NCBI GenBank assembly: GCA_934215995.1
Contig: CAKQBC010000004.1
Span: 1 to 28,065, forward strand
Origin: an uncultured Bacillus sp.
GTDB lineage: Bacteria > Bacillota > Bacilli > Bacillales > DSM-1321
DNA length: 28,065 nt
Direction of reading: 5' to 3'
Notes under the pieces: generated by a model
Told to the model about the DNA's origin: nothing
What the model saw: the letters and a program-made list of their open reading frames with translations, nothing else
The model's database searches: none
Shown: piece by piece, positions 1 through 11,604 of the stretch
How positions within the stretch are numbered: the stretch's first letter is position 1
Layout: every line of letters starts with the position of its first letter
Program-made: the position numbers and the translations under genes

Positions 1-588
1 CATTTGGATCGGGTGCAGCTCGCCTATTTCATCGATGAACAGAACGCCGCCATGTGCATTGGATACGGCTCCCGGCTTAGGCTGCGGGATTCCCGCCTGC
101 CCCATGGCCCCTGCCCCCTGGTAAATCGGGTCGTGGACAGAACCGATCAGCGGGTCGGCAATCCCTCTTTCATCGAAACGGGCTGTTGTCGCATCAAGTT
201 CAATAAATACAGCATTCTGCCTGAATGGGGAAGCCGCTGTTTTTTTCGCTTCTTCCAAAACGAGCCTTGCCGCTGCCGTTTTACCGACCCCGGGAGGACC
301 GTAAATGATGACATGCTGCGGATTCGGTCCGCATAGTCCAGCCTTAAGCGCCTTTATTCCGTCTTCCTGCCCGACGATTTCCCCGAAGGTTGTCGGCCTT
401 ACCTTCTCAGCCAAAGGCTCGGCAAGCGAAATGCTTTTCATTCTCCTCAGGTGTTCCATTTCTTTTTTGGATTCACGGTCAATCATCACCTTATGGGACC
501 TTTGTCCCCTTAGCAGGTTAAGGAAATACATTCCGATTACTATGCCAAAAAACACTTGAACAATAATGATTACTGTCATCCAATTCAT
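1..588 (-). CDS. lonB: ATP-dependent protease LonB, N-terminal part (runs off the left edge)
   Basis: The first 196 codons of a Lon-type AAA+ protease are visible; the gene continues past base 1, so the protease domain is not seen. Residues 1-26 form one hydrophobic membrane segment (starting MNWMTVIIIVQVFFG), which fits LonB rather than soluble LonA. A Walker A motif GPPGVGKT lies at about 97-104 and a Walker B motif GVLFIDE at about 181-187. The ATG at 588 is preceded by GGAGGAAACAGA, an ideal ribosome binding site. In B. subtilis LonB is a membrane-anchored protease made in the forespore, and it lies next to clpX as here. I could not pick out a convincing SigF or SigG promoter in the 180 bases before it. 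Identification is firm from domain plus neighbourhood. Confidence 0.93.
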   Translation of the reverse strand, partial: MNWMTVIIIVQVFFGIVIGMYFLNLLRGQRSHKVMIDRESKKEMEHLRRMKSISLAEPLAEKVRPTTFGEIVGQEDGIKALKAGLCGPNPQHVIIYGPPGVGKTAAARLVLEEAKKTAASPFRQNAVFIELDATTARFDERGIADPLIGSVHDPIYQGAGAMGQAGIPQPKPGAVSNAHGGVLFIDEIGELHPIQM

Positions 589-710
589 TCTGTTTCCTCC
601 TGTATACGTAAGCACATATTTATATACAGAATAGTATCTCCCTGAAAAGTGAATATTAACCATCCGGTTTTCCCTTTTGGAGGATACGGCAGCAGAATTC
701 TCCCTATACG

Positions 711-744
711 AAAAAAACCGGAATGGCGAACGCCAAACCGGTTT
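711..744 (-). terminator. Rho-independent terminator after clpX
   Basis: Read on the minus strand, AAACCGG pairs with CCGGTTT, with an inner GGCG/CGCC stem, followed directly by a run of Ts. It sits about 20 bases past the clpX stop and separates clpX from lonB. Confidence 0.85.
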
Positions 745-765
745 CATGCTTTATTTATTCTGCAA

Positions 766-2034
766 TCATGCAGAAGTCTTTTTCTCTTTTTCAGATACGA
801 CTGTCCCGTCTTCAAGAACGAGCTTTGGAGCTTTGCCGTCTGTTACAGTTTCCTTTGTGATGATGCATTTTTCGATATCATCACGGGAAGGAAGGTCAAA
901 CATCAGGTCAAGCATGATGTGCTCGATTATTGATCGAAGGCCACGCGCGCCTGTTTTGCGTTCAATCGCTTTTTTAGCAATTTCGATCAATGCGCCTTCT
1001 TCAAAATCAAGCTCAACGCCATCCAGCTCCATCATTTTTTGATATTGCTTCACCAAAGCATTTTTTGGTTTAGTCAAAATCTCAACCAATGCTTCTTCAT
1101 CCAATTGCTCAAGGTTGGCAATGACCGGAAGACGTCCGATGAACTCCGGAATCAATCCGAAGCGCAATAAATCTTCAGGAAGGACTTTCGAAAGAAGCTC
1201 TTTATCCGCAACGTCTGATTTTTTATTATCAGCGCCGAATCCGATTACTTTTTGTCCAAGGCGGCGTTTAATGATTGGTTCGATGCCATCAAATGCACCG
1301 CCGCAAATGAACAGGATATTGGTAGTGTCGATCTGGATAAACTCCTGATGAGGATGCTTGCGCCCGCCTTGAGGAGGAACGCTGGCAACAGTGCCTTCAA
1401 GAATTTTCAATAGCGCCTGCTGAACCCCTTCGCCTGATACGTCTCGAGTAATAGACGGGTTTTCAGATTTACGAGCTACTTTATCGATTTCGTCGATGTA
1501 AATGATACCTTTTTCCGCTTTTTCAACATCGTAGTCCGCAGCCTGGATTAATTTCAGGAGGATATTTTCCACATCCTCACCTACATAACCAGCCTCAGTC
1601 AGGGATGTTGCATCAGCGATGGCAAAAGGCACATTCAGTAAACGGGCCAGCGTTTGAGCCAGAAGTGTTTTACCGCTTCCTGTTGGTCCGATCAGGCAGA
1701 TGTTGCTCTTGGAAAGCTCCACTTCATCAATCTTGCTGTTTGAATTGATGCGTTTATAGTGGTTATAAACAGCAACAGCAAGCGATTTCTTCGCCTGGCT
1801 TTGGCCAATTACATACTCATCAAGGATTTCCCTGATTTCATGCGGTTTAGGAACATCCTTGAACTCAACTTCTTCATCTGTTCCCAGCTCTTCTTCAACG
1901 ATTTCTGTGCAAAGTTCAATGCACTCGTCACATATATATACACCAGGCCCTGCTACAAGCTTCCTGACTTGTTCTTGTGTTTTTCCGCAGAAAGAACATT
2001 TTAAATGTCCCTTTTCGTCATTAAACTTAAACAT
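766..2034 (-). CDS. clpX: ClpX, ATP-binding unfoldase subunit of the ClpXP protease
   Basis: A 422-residue AAA+ unfoldase that selects tagged or regulatory proteins, unfolds them with ATP and feeds them into the ClpP chamber in the cytoplasm. The N-terminal zinc-binding domain has its four cysteines at 13, 16, 35 and 38. Walker A GPTGSGKT is at 116-123, the GYVG pore loop at 149-152, Walker B IIYIDEID at 177-184, and the IGF tripeptide that docks on ClpP at about 264-266. Length is normal for the family. The ATG at 2034 follows an AGGGGTGAAAGGA ribosome binding site. It lies between tig and lonB as in B. subtilis, but its own terminator and a 400-base upstream gap suggest it is transcribed alone. 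Confidence 0.98.
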   Translation of the reverse strand: MFKFNDEKGHLKCSFCGKTQEQVRKLVAGPGVYICDECIELCTEIVEEELGTDEEVEFKDVPKPHEIREILDEYVIGQSQAKKSLAVAVYNHYKRINSNSKIDEVELSKSNICLIGPTGSGKTLLAQTLARLLNVPFAIADATSLTEAGYVGEDVENILLKLIQAADYDVEKAEKGIIYIDEIDKVARKSENPSITRDVSGEGVQQALLKILEGTVASVPPQGGRKHPHQEFIQIDTTNILFICGGAFDGIEPIIKRRLGQKVIGFGADNKKSDVADKELLSKVLPEDLLRFGLIPEFIGRLPVIANLEQLDEEALVEILTKPKNALVKQYQKMMELDGVELDFEEGALIEIAKKAIERKTGARGLRSIIEHIMLDLMFDLPSRDDIEKCIITKETVTDGKAPKLVLEDGTVVSEKEKKTSA

Positions 2035-2128
2035 GTTCCTTTCACCCCTTCTAATATTAGGCTTGTGTTCAACTTACGAACGAAAACTAAACCATACTCA
2101 ATATGTACTTCGTCCTTTTCTTTTTTGC

Positions 2129-2137
2129 ATTGTATCA
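2129..2137 (-). promoter_or_regulatory. Probable clpX promoter, extended -10 element
   Basis: On the minus strand the sequence reads TGATACAAT, an extended -10 of the TGnTACAAT type. There is no good -35 hexamer 17 bases upstream (TTTTTA). It is about 95 bases before the clpX ATG, implying a leader of roughly 90 nt. This is a by-eye call. Confidence 0.45.
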
Positions 2138-2384
2138 TTTTATCCAATAAATAAAAAAATAAATGCTTGACCAAGAAAATAGCAACTTTCTCCATATATA
2201 TATGTATATTGCCCGGTTAAAAAAGAACCAAACTAAAAGAATGGAGAAATCGCAAACTAACAACGTTACAGATAATCTACACTTAATAGGAAAAAAAATC
2301 AATATCTAATCTGTGGTGCATGCAGAGGCGTTCTCCTTCAATTATACCATTTCTTGCGTTTTATGTATTTCTCCAGATGCAAAA

Positions 2385-2410
2385 CAAGGCACGATTTTCA
2401 TCGTGCCTTG
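2385..2410 (-). terminator. Terminator after tig
   Basis: A perfect 10-bp inverted repeat, CAAGGCACGA / TCGTGCCTTG, with a 6-base loop. On the minus strand it is followed by TTTTGC, 26 bases past the tig stop. Confidence 0.8.
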
Positions 2411-2436
2411 TCCTATCATATTCTTATTGCTTTCGA

Positions 2437-3720
2437 TTATGCTTGTTTGCTGTTTTCAACAAGGAAATCAACTGCTTTGCGGATTTGAAGGTCTGCTTGG
2501 ATGCCCTCAGTGCTTCCTAAAGCTTGTTTGATTTGAGCAACTTCCATGTTGTACATTTCAGCCATCTTATTGATTTCTGCATCTACATCTTCTTCAGTCA
2601 CTTCGATGTTTTCAGCTTTTACGATTGCTTCAAGAACCAAGTTTGTGCGAACGCGTTTTTCAGCATCCTCTTTCATTTGGCCTTTCAATGCTTCTTCATC
2701 TTGGCCTGAGAATTGGTAGTATAGGTCAAGGTTCATGCCTTGCATAGACAAGCGTTGCTCGAATTCTTGAAGCATGCGGCCTACTTCAGTTTCAACCATA
2801 ACTTCAGGAATTGCAACTTCAGCGTTTTCAGCTGCTTTTTCTACTGCTGCGTCGCGTACTGCGTGCTCAGCTTCATGCTTTTTGCTTTCTTCCAAAGATT
2901 TTTGAGTCTTTTCTTTAAGCTCAGCCAATGTTTCAACTTCTTCATCAGCATCTTTAGCGAACTCATCATCCAATTCAGGAAGTTGCTTTGTTTTGATTTC
3001 GTGAAGCTTGATTTTGAATGTAGCAGGTTTTCCAGCAAGCTCAGCTGCATGGTACTCTTCAGGGAAAGTCACTTCGATGTCTTTCTCTTGTCCAGCTTCT
3101 GTACCTACCAATTGCTCTTCAAATCCTGGGATGAAAGAGTTAGAGCCAAGTTCTAGAGTGTAGTTTTCAGCTTTTCCGCCTTCGAATGCTTCGCCGTCTA
3201 CGAAACCTTCGAAATCGATTACTACTGTATCTCCATTTTCAGCTTTGCCTTCTTCTTTCACTACAAGCTCAGCAAAACGCTCTTGCATTTTTGCCAATTC
3301 AGCGTTCACATCTTCTTCTGTAACTTCAGTGTTTACTGCTGGGACTTCCAATCCTTTGTAGTCGCCAAGCTTCACTTCAGGTTTAACTGTTACAGTTGCT
3401 TTGAAGACCAAAGTTTCGCCTTTTTCCATTTTTTCAACGTCGATTTCCGGACGATCAACAGGCTCGATTCCTGCTTCTTCAACAGCACCTGCATATGCTT
3501 CAGGAAGAATGAAATCTAAAGCATCTTGATATAAAGATTCAACGCCGAAACGTTTTTCGAACATTGGGCGAGGCATTTTTCCTTTACGGAAACCAGGCAC
3601 GTTAATTTGTTTAACGACTTTTTTGAAAGCTGCGTCCAAACCTTTGTTAACTGTATCTGCTTCTACTTCTACAGTAAGAACAACGCGGTTTCCTTCTAAT
3701 TTTTCAACTTTTGCAGACAT
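2437..3720 (-). CDS. tig: Trigger factor, ribosome-associated chaperone and prolyl isomerase
   Basis: A 427-residue protein that binds at the ribosomal exit tunnel and folds nascent chains. The N-terminal ribosome-binding domain carries the signature GFRKGK at 43-48. The middle FKBP-type peptidyl-prolyl isomerase domain lies at about 150-245, with [17 protein letters not shown] and the [18 protein letters not shown] stretch. A long acidic and helical C-terminal chaperone domain follows. Length matches the family. The ATG at 3720 follows CTTGGAGGGAAATAC. A clear promoter lies about 150 bases upstream and a terminator follows, so it is probably monocistronic. The next genes are ysoA upstream and clpX downstream. 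Confidence 0.98.
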   Translation of the reverse strand: MSAKVEKLEGNRVVLTVEVEADTVNKGLDAAFKKVVKQINVPGFRKGKMPRPMFEKRFGVESLYQDALDFILPEAYAGAVEEAGIEPVDRPEIDVEKMEKGETLVFKATVTVKPEVKLGDYKGLEVPAVNTEVTEEDVNAELAKMQERFAELVVKEEGKAENGDTVVIDFEGFVDGEAFEGGKAENYTLELGSNSFIPGFEEQLVGTEAGQEKDIEVTFPEEYHAAELAGKPATFKIKLHEIKTKQLPELDDEFAKDADEEVETLAELKEKTQKSLEESKKHEAEHAVRDAAVEKAAENAEVAIPEVMVETEVGRMLQEFEQRLSMQGMNLDLYYQFSGQDEEALKGQMKEDAEKRVRTNLVLEAIVKAENIEVTEEDVDAEINKMAEMYNMEVAQIKQALGSTEGIQADLQIRKAVDFLVENSKQA

Positions 3721-3872
3721 GTATTTCCCTCCAAGACATCTATTAATAATTCATATACACATATTTCATCAAACACATACCAAAATTTATGTAAAGGCAT
3801 GCATCGCTGGAACATACCAAATATCTGTACAGGACAGTGGCATTATTTGTAACATGTTATTACAACCATTAC

Positions 3873-3900
3873 ATTATATCATAGCTTCTCTTTCTTTCAA
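3873..3900 (-). promoter_or_regulatory. tig promoter (SigA type)
   Basis: On the minus strand: TTGAAA (3895-3900), a 16-base spacer, then TATAAT (3873-3878) preceded by TG one base upstream, i.e. also an extended -10. It lies immediately after the ysoA stop region and gives tig a leader of about 145 nt. Confidence 0.8.
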
Positions 3901-3917
3901 CAGCCTAAGCTCAAATA

Positions 3918-4922
3918 TTACAAAGTAGAAATTTCTTCTATGTGCATGATGAAATCAAGAAAGCGTTGAAACTTGGCTGTTTCAGCCTGATAACGGCCCA
4001 TCAATTCCTGCTCATCCAATTCGAATCCCTGATAGCCGGCCGCCAAAAAATGATAGGCTGCGGCCCATGATTCAAATGAATGATCCGGGTCAAACGGAAA
4101 CATAAGATAATGGTGGCGCTCCAATAATTGCTCTGCAAGGAGCCACAATGTCGGATTTTCGTGTTCAAGCTGATCCGAAATCATCTGCTTAACCTGTACG
4201 AAAAAGTCCCTTTCCTCCAAATTCTCCAATTCTGCCGGGACAACAGACGTATGCTTCAGGAATTTCTCGACATCGCATGAATCCTGGACTTCCTGCTCCT
4301 TCAGAATAAGCAGCAGCATAGTCTTTAGGAACGGATAGCCATCAGGCGACTGAAGATAGTCCTTTATCTCAAGCAGATATTTCCGGACATTATCATCCCT
4401 GATGCCGGCAACGACCCTTACTTGTTCCTCATAAGGCCTATCAAGAAGCTGCAGGGGGCCCGTTTCTTCCTCGTATTCATCCAGCACTTGTTCCTCTTCC
4501 GCACGCTCCGTTTGCATTTTCCTGCAGAATTCAAGCATTTTTTCGAAATGCTCTTCCTTATCGGGAGGCACATGGCCATCCTCAAGCAAAGCCTGTACGG
4601 TGCTTTCCATTTCATCATACTCATTCAATTGCAGAAGAATCATGACATACATCTCCATGACCTGGAAATAGTCCCCGATTCCTTTATTCATGATTGAACG
4701 GCAATGTTCTTTAGCCGGCCCGTAATCCCCAAGCTCGACCAGCGCCACAATCAGCCCGAACTGTGCATTATAATTGTCTTCGTCTATTTCCACTGCCTGA
4801 TTCAATAATTCTGATGCTTCCTTGTACCGCTTTTCCATAAGCGCATCCATTCCCCTGTCGAGAAGGCGCTTCCCTAGGCCCGGAAAAGGAATAACCTTGC
4901 CTTTCTTACTATTGTCTTTCAT
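3918..4922 (-). CDS. ysoA: TPR-repeat protein YsoA
   Basis: A 334-residue cytoplasmic protein with no signal peptide. The N-terminal part (about 25-120) contains tetratricopeptide-like helix pairs, e.g. GMDALMEKRYKEASELLNQA followed by an equivalent pair 34 residues on. The C-terminal half is acidic and helical without a motif I recognise. Position between leuD and tig and the N-terminal sequence match YsoA of B. subtilis, whose exact role is not known to me; a protein-protein adaptor role is only a family-level guess. The ATG at 4922 has a modest GGAAG ribosome binding site 7 bases away. The leuD terminator upstream suggests its own transcript. Confidence 0.85.
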   Translation of the reverse strand: MKDNSKKGKVIPFPGLGKRLLDRGMDALMEKRYKEASELLNQAVEIDEDNYNAQFGLIVALVELGDYGPAKEHCRSIMNKGIGDYFQVMEMYVMILLQLNEYDEMESTVQALLEDGHVPPDKEEHFEKMLEFCRKMQTERAEEEQVLDEYEEETGPLQLLDRPYEEQVRVVAGIRDDNVRKYLLEIKDYLQSPDGYPFLKTMLLLILKEQEVQDSCDVEKFLKHTSVVPAELENLEERDFFVQVKQMISDQLEHENPTLWLLAEQLLERHHYLMFPFDPDHSFESWAAAYHFLAAGYQGFELDEQELMGRYQAETAKFQRFLDFIMHIEEISTL

Positions 4923-5106
4923 GTAATTCTTCCGTCCTTGGTTATTGTTTTACCAATTAGTTTACCATGTTCGCCTCCTTAATACAAAAATGAGGCGGGA
5001 AGGCATGCCGCGTTAAATGCTATCCTCAACGCTTTCCTGAGATAAAAAGCCTATTCAATCAGAAGTCGAAAAGAGAATGCCAAGGAAACCTATTACTCTT
5101 TCAATC

Positions 5107-5137
5107 AAAAAACGGCCCCCTTATAGGGTGCCGTTTT
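5107..5137 (-). terminator. Terminator at the end of the ilv-leu operon
   Basis: On the minus strand AAAACGGC pairs with GCCGTTTT around an inner CCC/GGG step and a TATA loop, followed by a T run. It lies about 60 bases past the leuD stop. Confidence 0.87.
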
Positions 5138-5195
5138 CACGTTCCGAATAGAATGCGAGGACAAAAAACCGAGTTTCTTCTACTATATATGCCCA

Positions 5196-5795
5196 TCACA
5201 CTTTGACTGTATCGACTTGATTTTCATAGCTTCTGATCCTGTCATCGTATTGCAGGGTTATTGAAATTTCATCCCATCCATTGACGAGCATCTCTTTCCA
5301 GTACGGGTGGATTTCAAACGATGCCGTAAAACCATCTGAATCAGCCAGAGTCTGGTTCGGAAGGTCGATCTGCAGTTTATAGCCTTCTGTCTCCGTAGAC
5401 TTCTTCATCAGTGCAGACACCTCATCCCCGCTCAGCCGGATTGGCAGGAGGCCATTCTTTAAACAATTCTGGTGAAAAATATCTGCAAAGGAGGAAGAAA
5501 TGACAACTTTGAATCCATAATCATATAACGACCAGGGAGCGTGCTCACGGGAAGAGCCGCAGCCGAAATTATCCCCGGCGATCAGGATGCTTGCCCCTTT
5601 TGCTTCAGGCCGGTTCAGCTCAAAATCCTCCCGTTCCGAACCGTCGTCATTGAATCTCCAATTATAAAAAAGAAATTGCCCGAATCCGGTCCTTTCGATT
5701 CTTTTCAAAAATTGCTTCGGGATAATCTGGTCAGTATCCACATTCACGCGGTCAAGTACCGCCGTTTTTCCTTCGAATCTATTAATAGGCTCCAT
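5196..5795 (-). CDS. leuD: 3-isopropylmalate dehydratase, small subunit
   Basis: The small subunit of isopropylmalate isomerase, which with LeuC converts 2-isopropylmalate to 3-isopropylmalate in leucine synthesis. The swivelling-domain signatures NVDTDQIIPKQFLKRI (from about residue 18) and GDNFGCGSSREHAPW are intact. I start at the ATG at 5795, giving 199 residues, because AGGTGGTGG sits 5 bases before it and the B. subtilis protein has this length. A GTG at 5807 would add four residues but overlaps that ribosome binding site. It follows leuC after about 30 bases and is the last gene of the operon before the terminator at 5107-5137. Confidence 0.96.
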   Translation of the reverse strand: MEPINRFEGKTAVLDRVNVDTDQIIPKQFLKRIERTGFGQFLFYNWRFNDDGSEREDFELNRPEAKGASILIAGDNFGCGSSREHAPWSLYDYGFKVVISSSFADIFHQNCLKNGLLPIRLSGDEVSALMKKSTETEGYKLQIDLPNQTLADSDGFTASFEIHPYWKEMLVNGWDEISITLQYDDRIRSYENQVDTVKV

Positions 5796-5826
5796 GTTAT
5801 CCACCACCTGTCTTGTTCATTTATAT

Positions 5827-7248
5827 TTACACAACCGGCTGTTCTGCCTGCTCAGGCAACTCGCGGACATCAACAAACTTGCCGAACACAGCGGCAGCGG
5901 CTGCCATCTGCGGGCTGACAAGATGCGTGCGGGCACCTTGTCCCTGCCTGCCTTCGAAGTTGCGGTTGGAAGTCGAGGCGCAGTGTTCTCCCGGCGGCAC
6001 AACATCCGGATTCATGCTTAAGCACATGCTGCAGCCGGATTCCCTCCATTCAAACCCTGCCTGCCTAAAGATTGCAGCCAACCCTTCCTCCTCAGCCTGG
6101 TTTTTCACTTTCTGCGAGCCCGGCACAACCATCGCCCGCACATTCGGATGGACTTTCCTTCCGGACACTACTTCAGCGGCTGCCCTAAGATCTTCAATGC
6201 GCGAATTTGTGCAAGAACCGATGAAAACATGCTGTACTTCGATATCGGTAATCGGCATGCCATCCTGTAAGCCCATATAGGCAAGAGCCCTCCCGATTTC
6301 CTTCCGGTCTGTTTCACTCTCCTGATCAGCCAGCACAGGGATTGCCTCCGTTATCGGACTGCACATCCCGGGATTCGTGCCCCAGCTGACCATCGGCGAA
6401 ATGTCCTCGCCCTTAATGGTGATCACAGAATCATATTCCGCATCTTTATCACTCGCCAGCGCCTTCCATTTCCGTACATATGATTCATATTCATCAGGAG
6501 CCGGGGCGTATTTGCGCCCTTTCATATAGGAGAAAGTGTTTTCATCCGGACTGACAAGTCCCGCTCTTGCCCCTCCTTCGATCGACATGTTGCATACTGT
6601 CATCCGTTCTTCCATGCTCATATTGCGAATGACACTTCCGCAATATTCAATGACATGGCCGGTTCCGAATTTTACACCGAACTTGGAAATGATATAAAGG
6701 ATGACATCCTTGGCCGTCACACCTTTCCCAAGCGTTCCGGTAATCTCCAGCTTCATCGTCTTCGGCTTTGTTTGCCAAAGTGTCTGTGTCGCCAAAACAT
6801 GTTCCACTTCGCTTGTCCCGATGCCGAAAGCCAGTGCACCGAAAGCTCCGTGTGTAGATGTGTGGCTGTCCCCGCAGACAATTGTCATCCCCGGCTTCGT
6901 AATGCCAAGCTCCGGCCCGATTACATGGACAATACCTTGTTCAGGGCTGTCCAGGTCGGCAAGTGATATCCCATATTCCTTACAATTTTTCGCCAAGGCC
7001 TCCAGTTGGTTTCTTGCGATGTCATCCTGTATGAAATATTTATTGATTGTTGGGACGTTATGGTCCATCGTTGCGAATGTTTTATCCGGGCGGCGCACTT
7101 TCCTTCCTTTTACCCTGATCCCTTCAAATGCTTGCGGGGATGTCACTTCATGAATGTAATGCATATCTATATATAGCAAATCCGGCTTATTATCCTCGCT
7201 GCTGACGACATGCTGTTCCCATATTTTATCAATGATGGATTTACCCAT
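5827..7248 (-). CDS. leuC: 3-isopropylmalate dehydratase, large subunit
   Basis: A 473-residue aconitase-family enzyme subunit with a [4Fe-4S] cluster. The cluster cysteines are in IGSCTNSR (C346) and GCSMCLSM (C405, C408). [21 protein letters not shown] and the C-terminal [14 protein letters not shown] active-site stretch are intact. I start at the ATG at 7248 because AGGAGGGAAACT precedes it and [13 protein letters not shown] aligns with known LeuC starts; an in-frame extension to 7299 has no such support and would run over the hairpin at 7299-7329. It is preceded by leuB and followed closely by leuD. Confidence 0.97.
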   Translation of the reverse strand: MGKSIIDKIWEQHVVSSEDNKPDLLYIDMHYIHEVTSPQAFEGIRVKGRKVRRPDKTFATMDHNVPTINKYFIQDDIARNQLEALAKNCKEYGISLADLDSPEQGIVHVIGPELGITKPGMTIVCGDSHTSTHGAFGALAFGIGTSEVEHVLATQTLWQTKPKTMKLEITGTLGKGVTAKDVILYIISKFGVKFGTGHVIEYCGSVIRNMSMEERMTVCNMSIEGGARAGLVSPDENTFSYMKGRKYAPAPDEYESYVRKWKALASDKDAEYDSVITIKGEDISPMVSWGTNPGMCSPITEAIPVLADQESETDRKEIGRALAYMGLQDGMPITDIEVQHVFIGSCTNSRIEDLRAAAEVVSGRKVHPNVRAMVVPGSQKVKNQAEEEGLAAIFRQAGFEWRESGCSMCLSMNPDVVPPGEHCASTSNRNFEGRQGQGARTHLVSPQMAAAAAVFGKFVDVRELPEQAEQPVV

Positions 7249-7298
7249 AGTTTCCCTCCTCGTTCTCCTGGACTGCAGGCAATGGAACGCCTTTATCA

Positions 7299-7329
7299 AA
7301 AAGACACGCGCATGCAGGCCGTGTCTTTT
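7299..7329 (-). other. Intercistronic hairpin between leuB and leuC
   Basis: A perfect 10-bp inverted repeat, AAAAGACACG / CGTGTCTTTT, with an 11-base loop, begins 6 bases after the leuB stop. The U-rich 3' arm makes it terminator-like, yet leuC and leuD lie downstream in the same operon. It could attenuate transcription or protect a processed 3' end. The B. subtilis ilv-leu transcript is known to be processed into segments of different stability. Confidence 0.7.
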
Positions 7330-7335
7330 CGCTGA

Positions 7336-8448
7336 TCATGAATAGCAGCTCATGATATTGGATATCGCATCATGATCCAATATCGATGCCCTGATTTCCT
7401 TCACCATTTCATCTGTGCTCAAAATTTTTGAGCCGGTTGCTGATATATCCCTTGTTCTGTAGCCTTGTTCAAGAATATCGGTCACGGCTCTTTCTACTGT
7501 TTGAGCCTCTTCTTCCAAGCCAAACGACAGCCTTAGCATCGATGCAGCCGATAAGATGGCAGCCAGCGGATTCGCATAGTTTTTCCCGGCAATATCGGGT
7601 GCAGAACCGTGTATCGGTTCATACAGGTTCAATCCTTTATGCGACAGACTTGCAGAAGGCAGCATTCCCAGCGATCCGGTCAATACGGAAGCTTCATCAC
7701 TCAGTATGTCGCCAAACATATTTTCAGTGACCAGAACGTCGAATTGGGTCGGTGTCCGCACAAGCTGCATCGCGGCATTATCGACAAGCATATGCTCAAG
7801 CTCTACATCAGGGAAGTCTTTTGCGACTTCCTCTGCCGTTTCCCTCCACAATTTGCTCGATGTAAGGACATTTGCCTTGTCAACGGATGTCACCTTTCCG
7901 CGGCGCTTTCTGGCAAGCTCAAATGCAAGTGTCAGGATGCCAGCAATCTCTTCCTTTTTATAAAACAATGTATCTACTACAGCTTCCTTCCCTTCATGCG
8001 TTACCCGTTTGCTCGGCTTGCCGAAGTATAGGCCCCCGGTAAGTTCCCTGACGATCAGCATATCGACGCCTTCAATGATGCTTCGCTTCAATGGCGAAGC
8101 TTCTGCCAGACTGCTGTAATATGTGATCGGCCTCAGATTGGCAAATAAGGATAATTCCTTCCTGATTTTTAAAAGGCCTGTTTCAGGGCGCAGATGCGAT
8201 GGATTCCGGTCCCATTTCGGGCCGCCTACCGCCCCCAAAAGGACGGCATCGCTGTTTTTGCACTTCAACAATGTCTCTTCAGGCAGGGGGGAACCCGTTT
8301 CGTCAATGGCTCTCCCGCCGATCAGGCCATATTCAAACTGAAAAGTATGTCCGTATCTTTCGGCAACTGCCCCCAGGACCTCCACAGCTCCCTTCGTTAC
8401 TTCCTTTCCGATTCCGTCACCAGGCAATACAGCAATAACTTTTTTCAT
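7336..8448 (-). CDS. leuB: 3-isopropylmalate dehydrogenase
   Basis: A 370-residue NAD-dependent decarboxylating dehydrogenase making 2-oxoisocaproate from 3-isopropylmalate. The N-terminus [14 protein letters not shown] and the family signature [20 protein letters not shown] are intact, as is the substrate-binding [10 protein letters not shown] stretch. The ATG at 8448 is chosen because AGAGGAG lies 9 bases before it; an ATG at 8457 touches that site and would add only three residues. It follows leuA after about 27 bases and precedes a hairpin and leuC. Confidence 0.97.
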   Translation of the reverse strand: MKKVIAVLPGDGIGKEVTKGAVEVLGAVAERYGHTFQFEYGLIGGRAIDETGSPLPEETLLKCKNSDAVLLGAVGGPKWDRNPSHLRPETGLLKIRKELSLFANLRPITYYSSLAEASPLKRSIIEGVDMLIVRELTGGLYFGKPSKRVTHEGKEAVVDTLFYKKEEIAGILTLAFELARKRRGKVTSVDKANVLTSSKLWRETAEEVAKDFPDVELEHMLVDNAAMQLVRTPTQFDVLVTENMFGDILSDEASVLTGSLGMLPSASLSHKGLNLYEPIHGSAPDIAGKNYANPLAAILSAASMLRLSFGLEEEAQTVERAVTDILEQGYRTRDISATGSKILSTDEMVKEIRASILDHDAISNIMSCYS

Positions 8449-8475
8449 ACGGAACATCTCCTCTGGTTTGAATAA

Positions 8476-11032
<2,557 letters not shown>

Positions 11033-11083
11033 TTAAAACTCCCTTTTATTCGTTTTATTTGTATATAGAAATTGCTTTCTTAA

Positions 11084-11602
11084 TTAAAGAATCGAAAAAT
11101 TCATTGTCTGGGCTGAGTTCTTCTGTATACCCCTCGGGAAAGCCGTTGCCCCCGTCCTGGCTAATTCCTTTATGCCATAAGGCTTAACCAGTTCAATAAA
11201 AGCCTCAACCTTATGTGATTCTCCTGTTATCTGGATGACCAGGCTGTCTTTGCTGACATCGATGATCGATGCCCTGAATGGTTCAACAAGAGAGTAGACT
11301 TCACTTCGTGTCTGCGGGTTCACCGCCACCTTAATCAGCGCCAGCTCCCTGGCTACCACCGATTGGTTCGTAAGATCATTGACTTTAATGACATCAATCT
11401 GCTTGTTAAGCTGTTTAGTGATCTGTTCGATGACCCTCTCTTCATCAACATTGACGACAACCGTCATCCTTGAAATCCCTTCTTGCTCGGATGTTCCCAC
11501 CGTAATGCTTTCAATGTTGTAATTCCTTTTAGAAAACAGGTTGGTGATCCGATTCAATACGCCGGGACGGTTTACTACAGTAAGTGTGATTATTCCCCTC
11601 AT
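11084..11602 (-). CDS. ilvH: Acetolactate synthase, small regulatory subunit
   Basis: A 172-residue regulatory subunit that gives acetolactate synthase its feedback inhibition. An N-terminal ACT domain (RGIITLTVVNRPGVLNRI) is followed by the second conserved domain with RELALIKVAVNPQTRSEV and KPYGIKELARTG. I use the ATG at 11602: GGAGGG is 9 bases upstream and the gene then starts 2 bases after the ilvB stop. A TTG at 11608 would add two residues and overlap ilvB by 4 bases; both are plausible. The subunit presumably pairs with the adjacent IlvB. Confidence 0.94.
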   Translation of the reverse strand: MRGIITLTVVNRPGVLNRITNLFSKRNYNIESITVGTSEQEGISRMTVVVNVDEERVIEQITKQLNKQIDVIKVNDLTNQSVVARELALIKVAVNPQTRSEVYSLVEPFRASIIDVSKDSLVIQITGESHKVEAFIELVKPYGIKELARTGATAFPRGIQKNSAQTMNFSIL

Positions 11603-11604
11603 CG

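Larger units (their letters stand above)
2035..2436. other. Intergenic region between tig and clpX (402 bases)
   Basis: This AT-rich gap holds the tig terminator (2385-2410) and, on the minus strand, a likely clpX promoter with an extended -10 (2129-2137). I see no CIRCE element or clear CtsR heptad repeat. An in-frame-looking ORF at 2001-2195 (minus) overlaps the clpX start in another frame and has no protein-like character. Confidence 0.6.

Noticed and set aside
2001..2195. Minus-strand 64-codon ORF overlapping the clpX start
   Set aside because: It overlaps clpX in another frame and spans the clpX promoter; clpX codon pattern dominates.
2035..2436. CIRCE or CtsR operator for clpX
   Set aside because: I looked for the CIRCE inverted repeat and for the CtsR heptad repeat and found neither.
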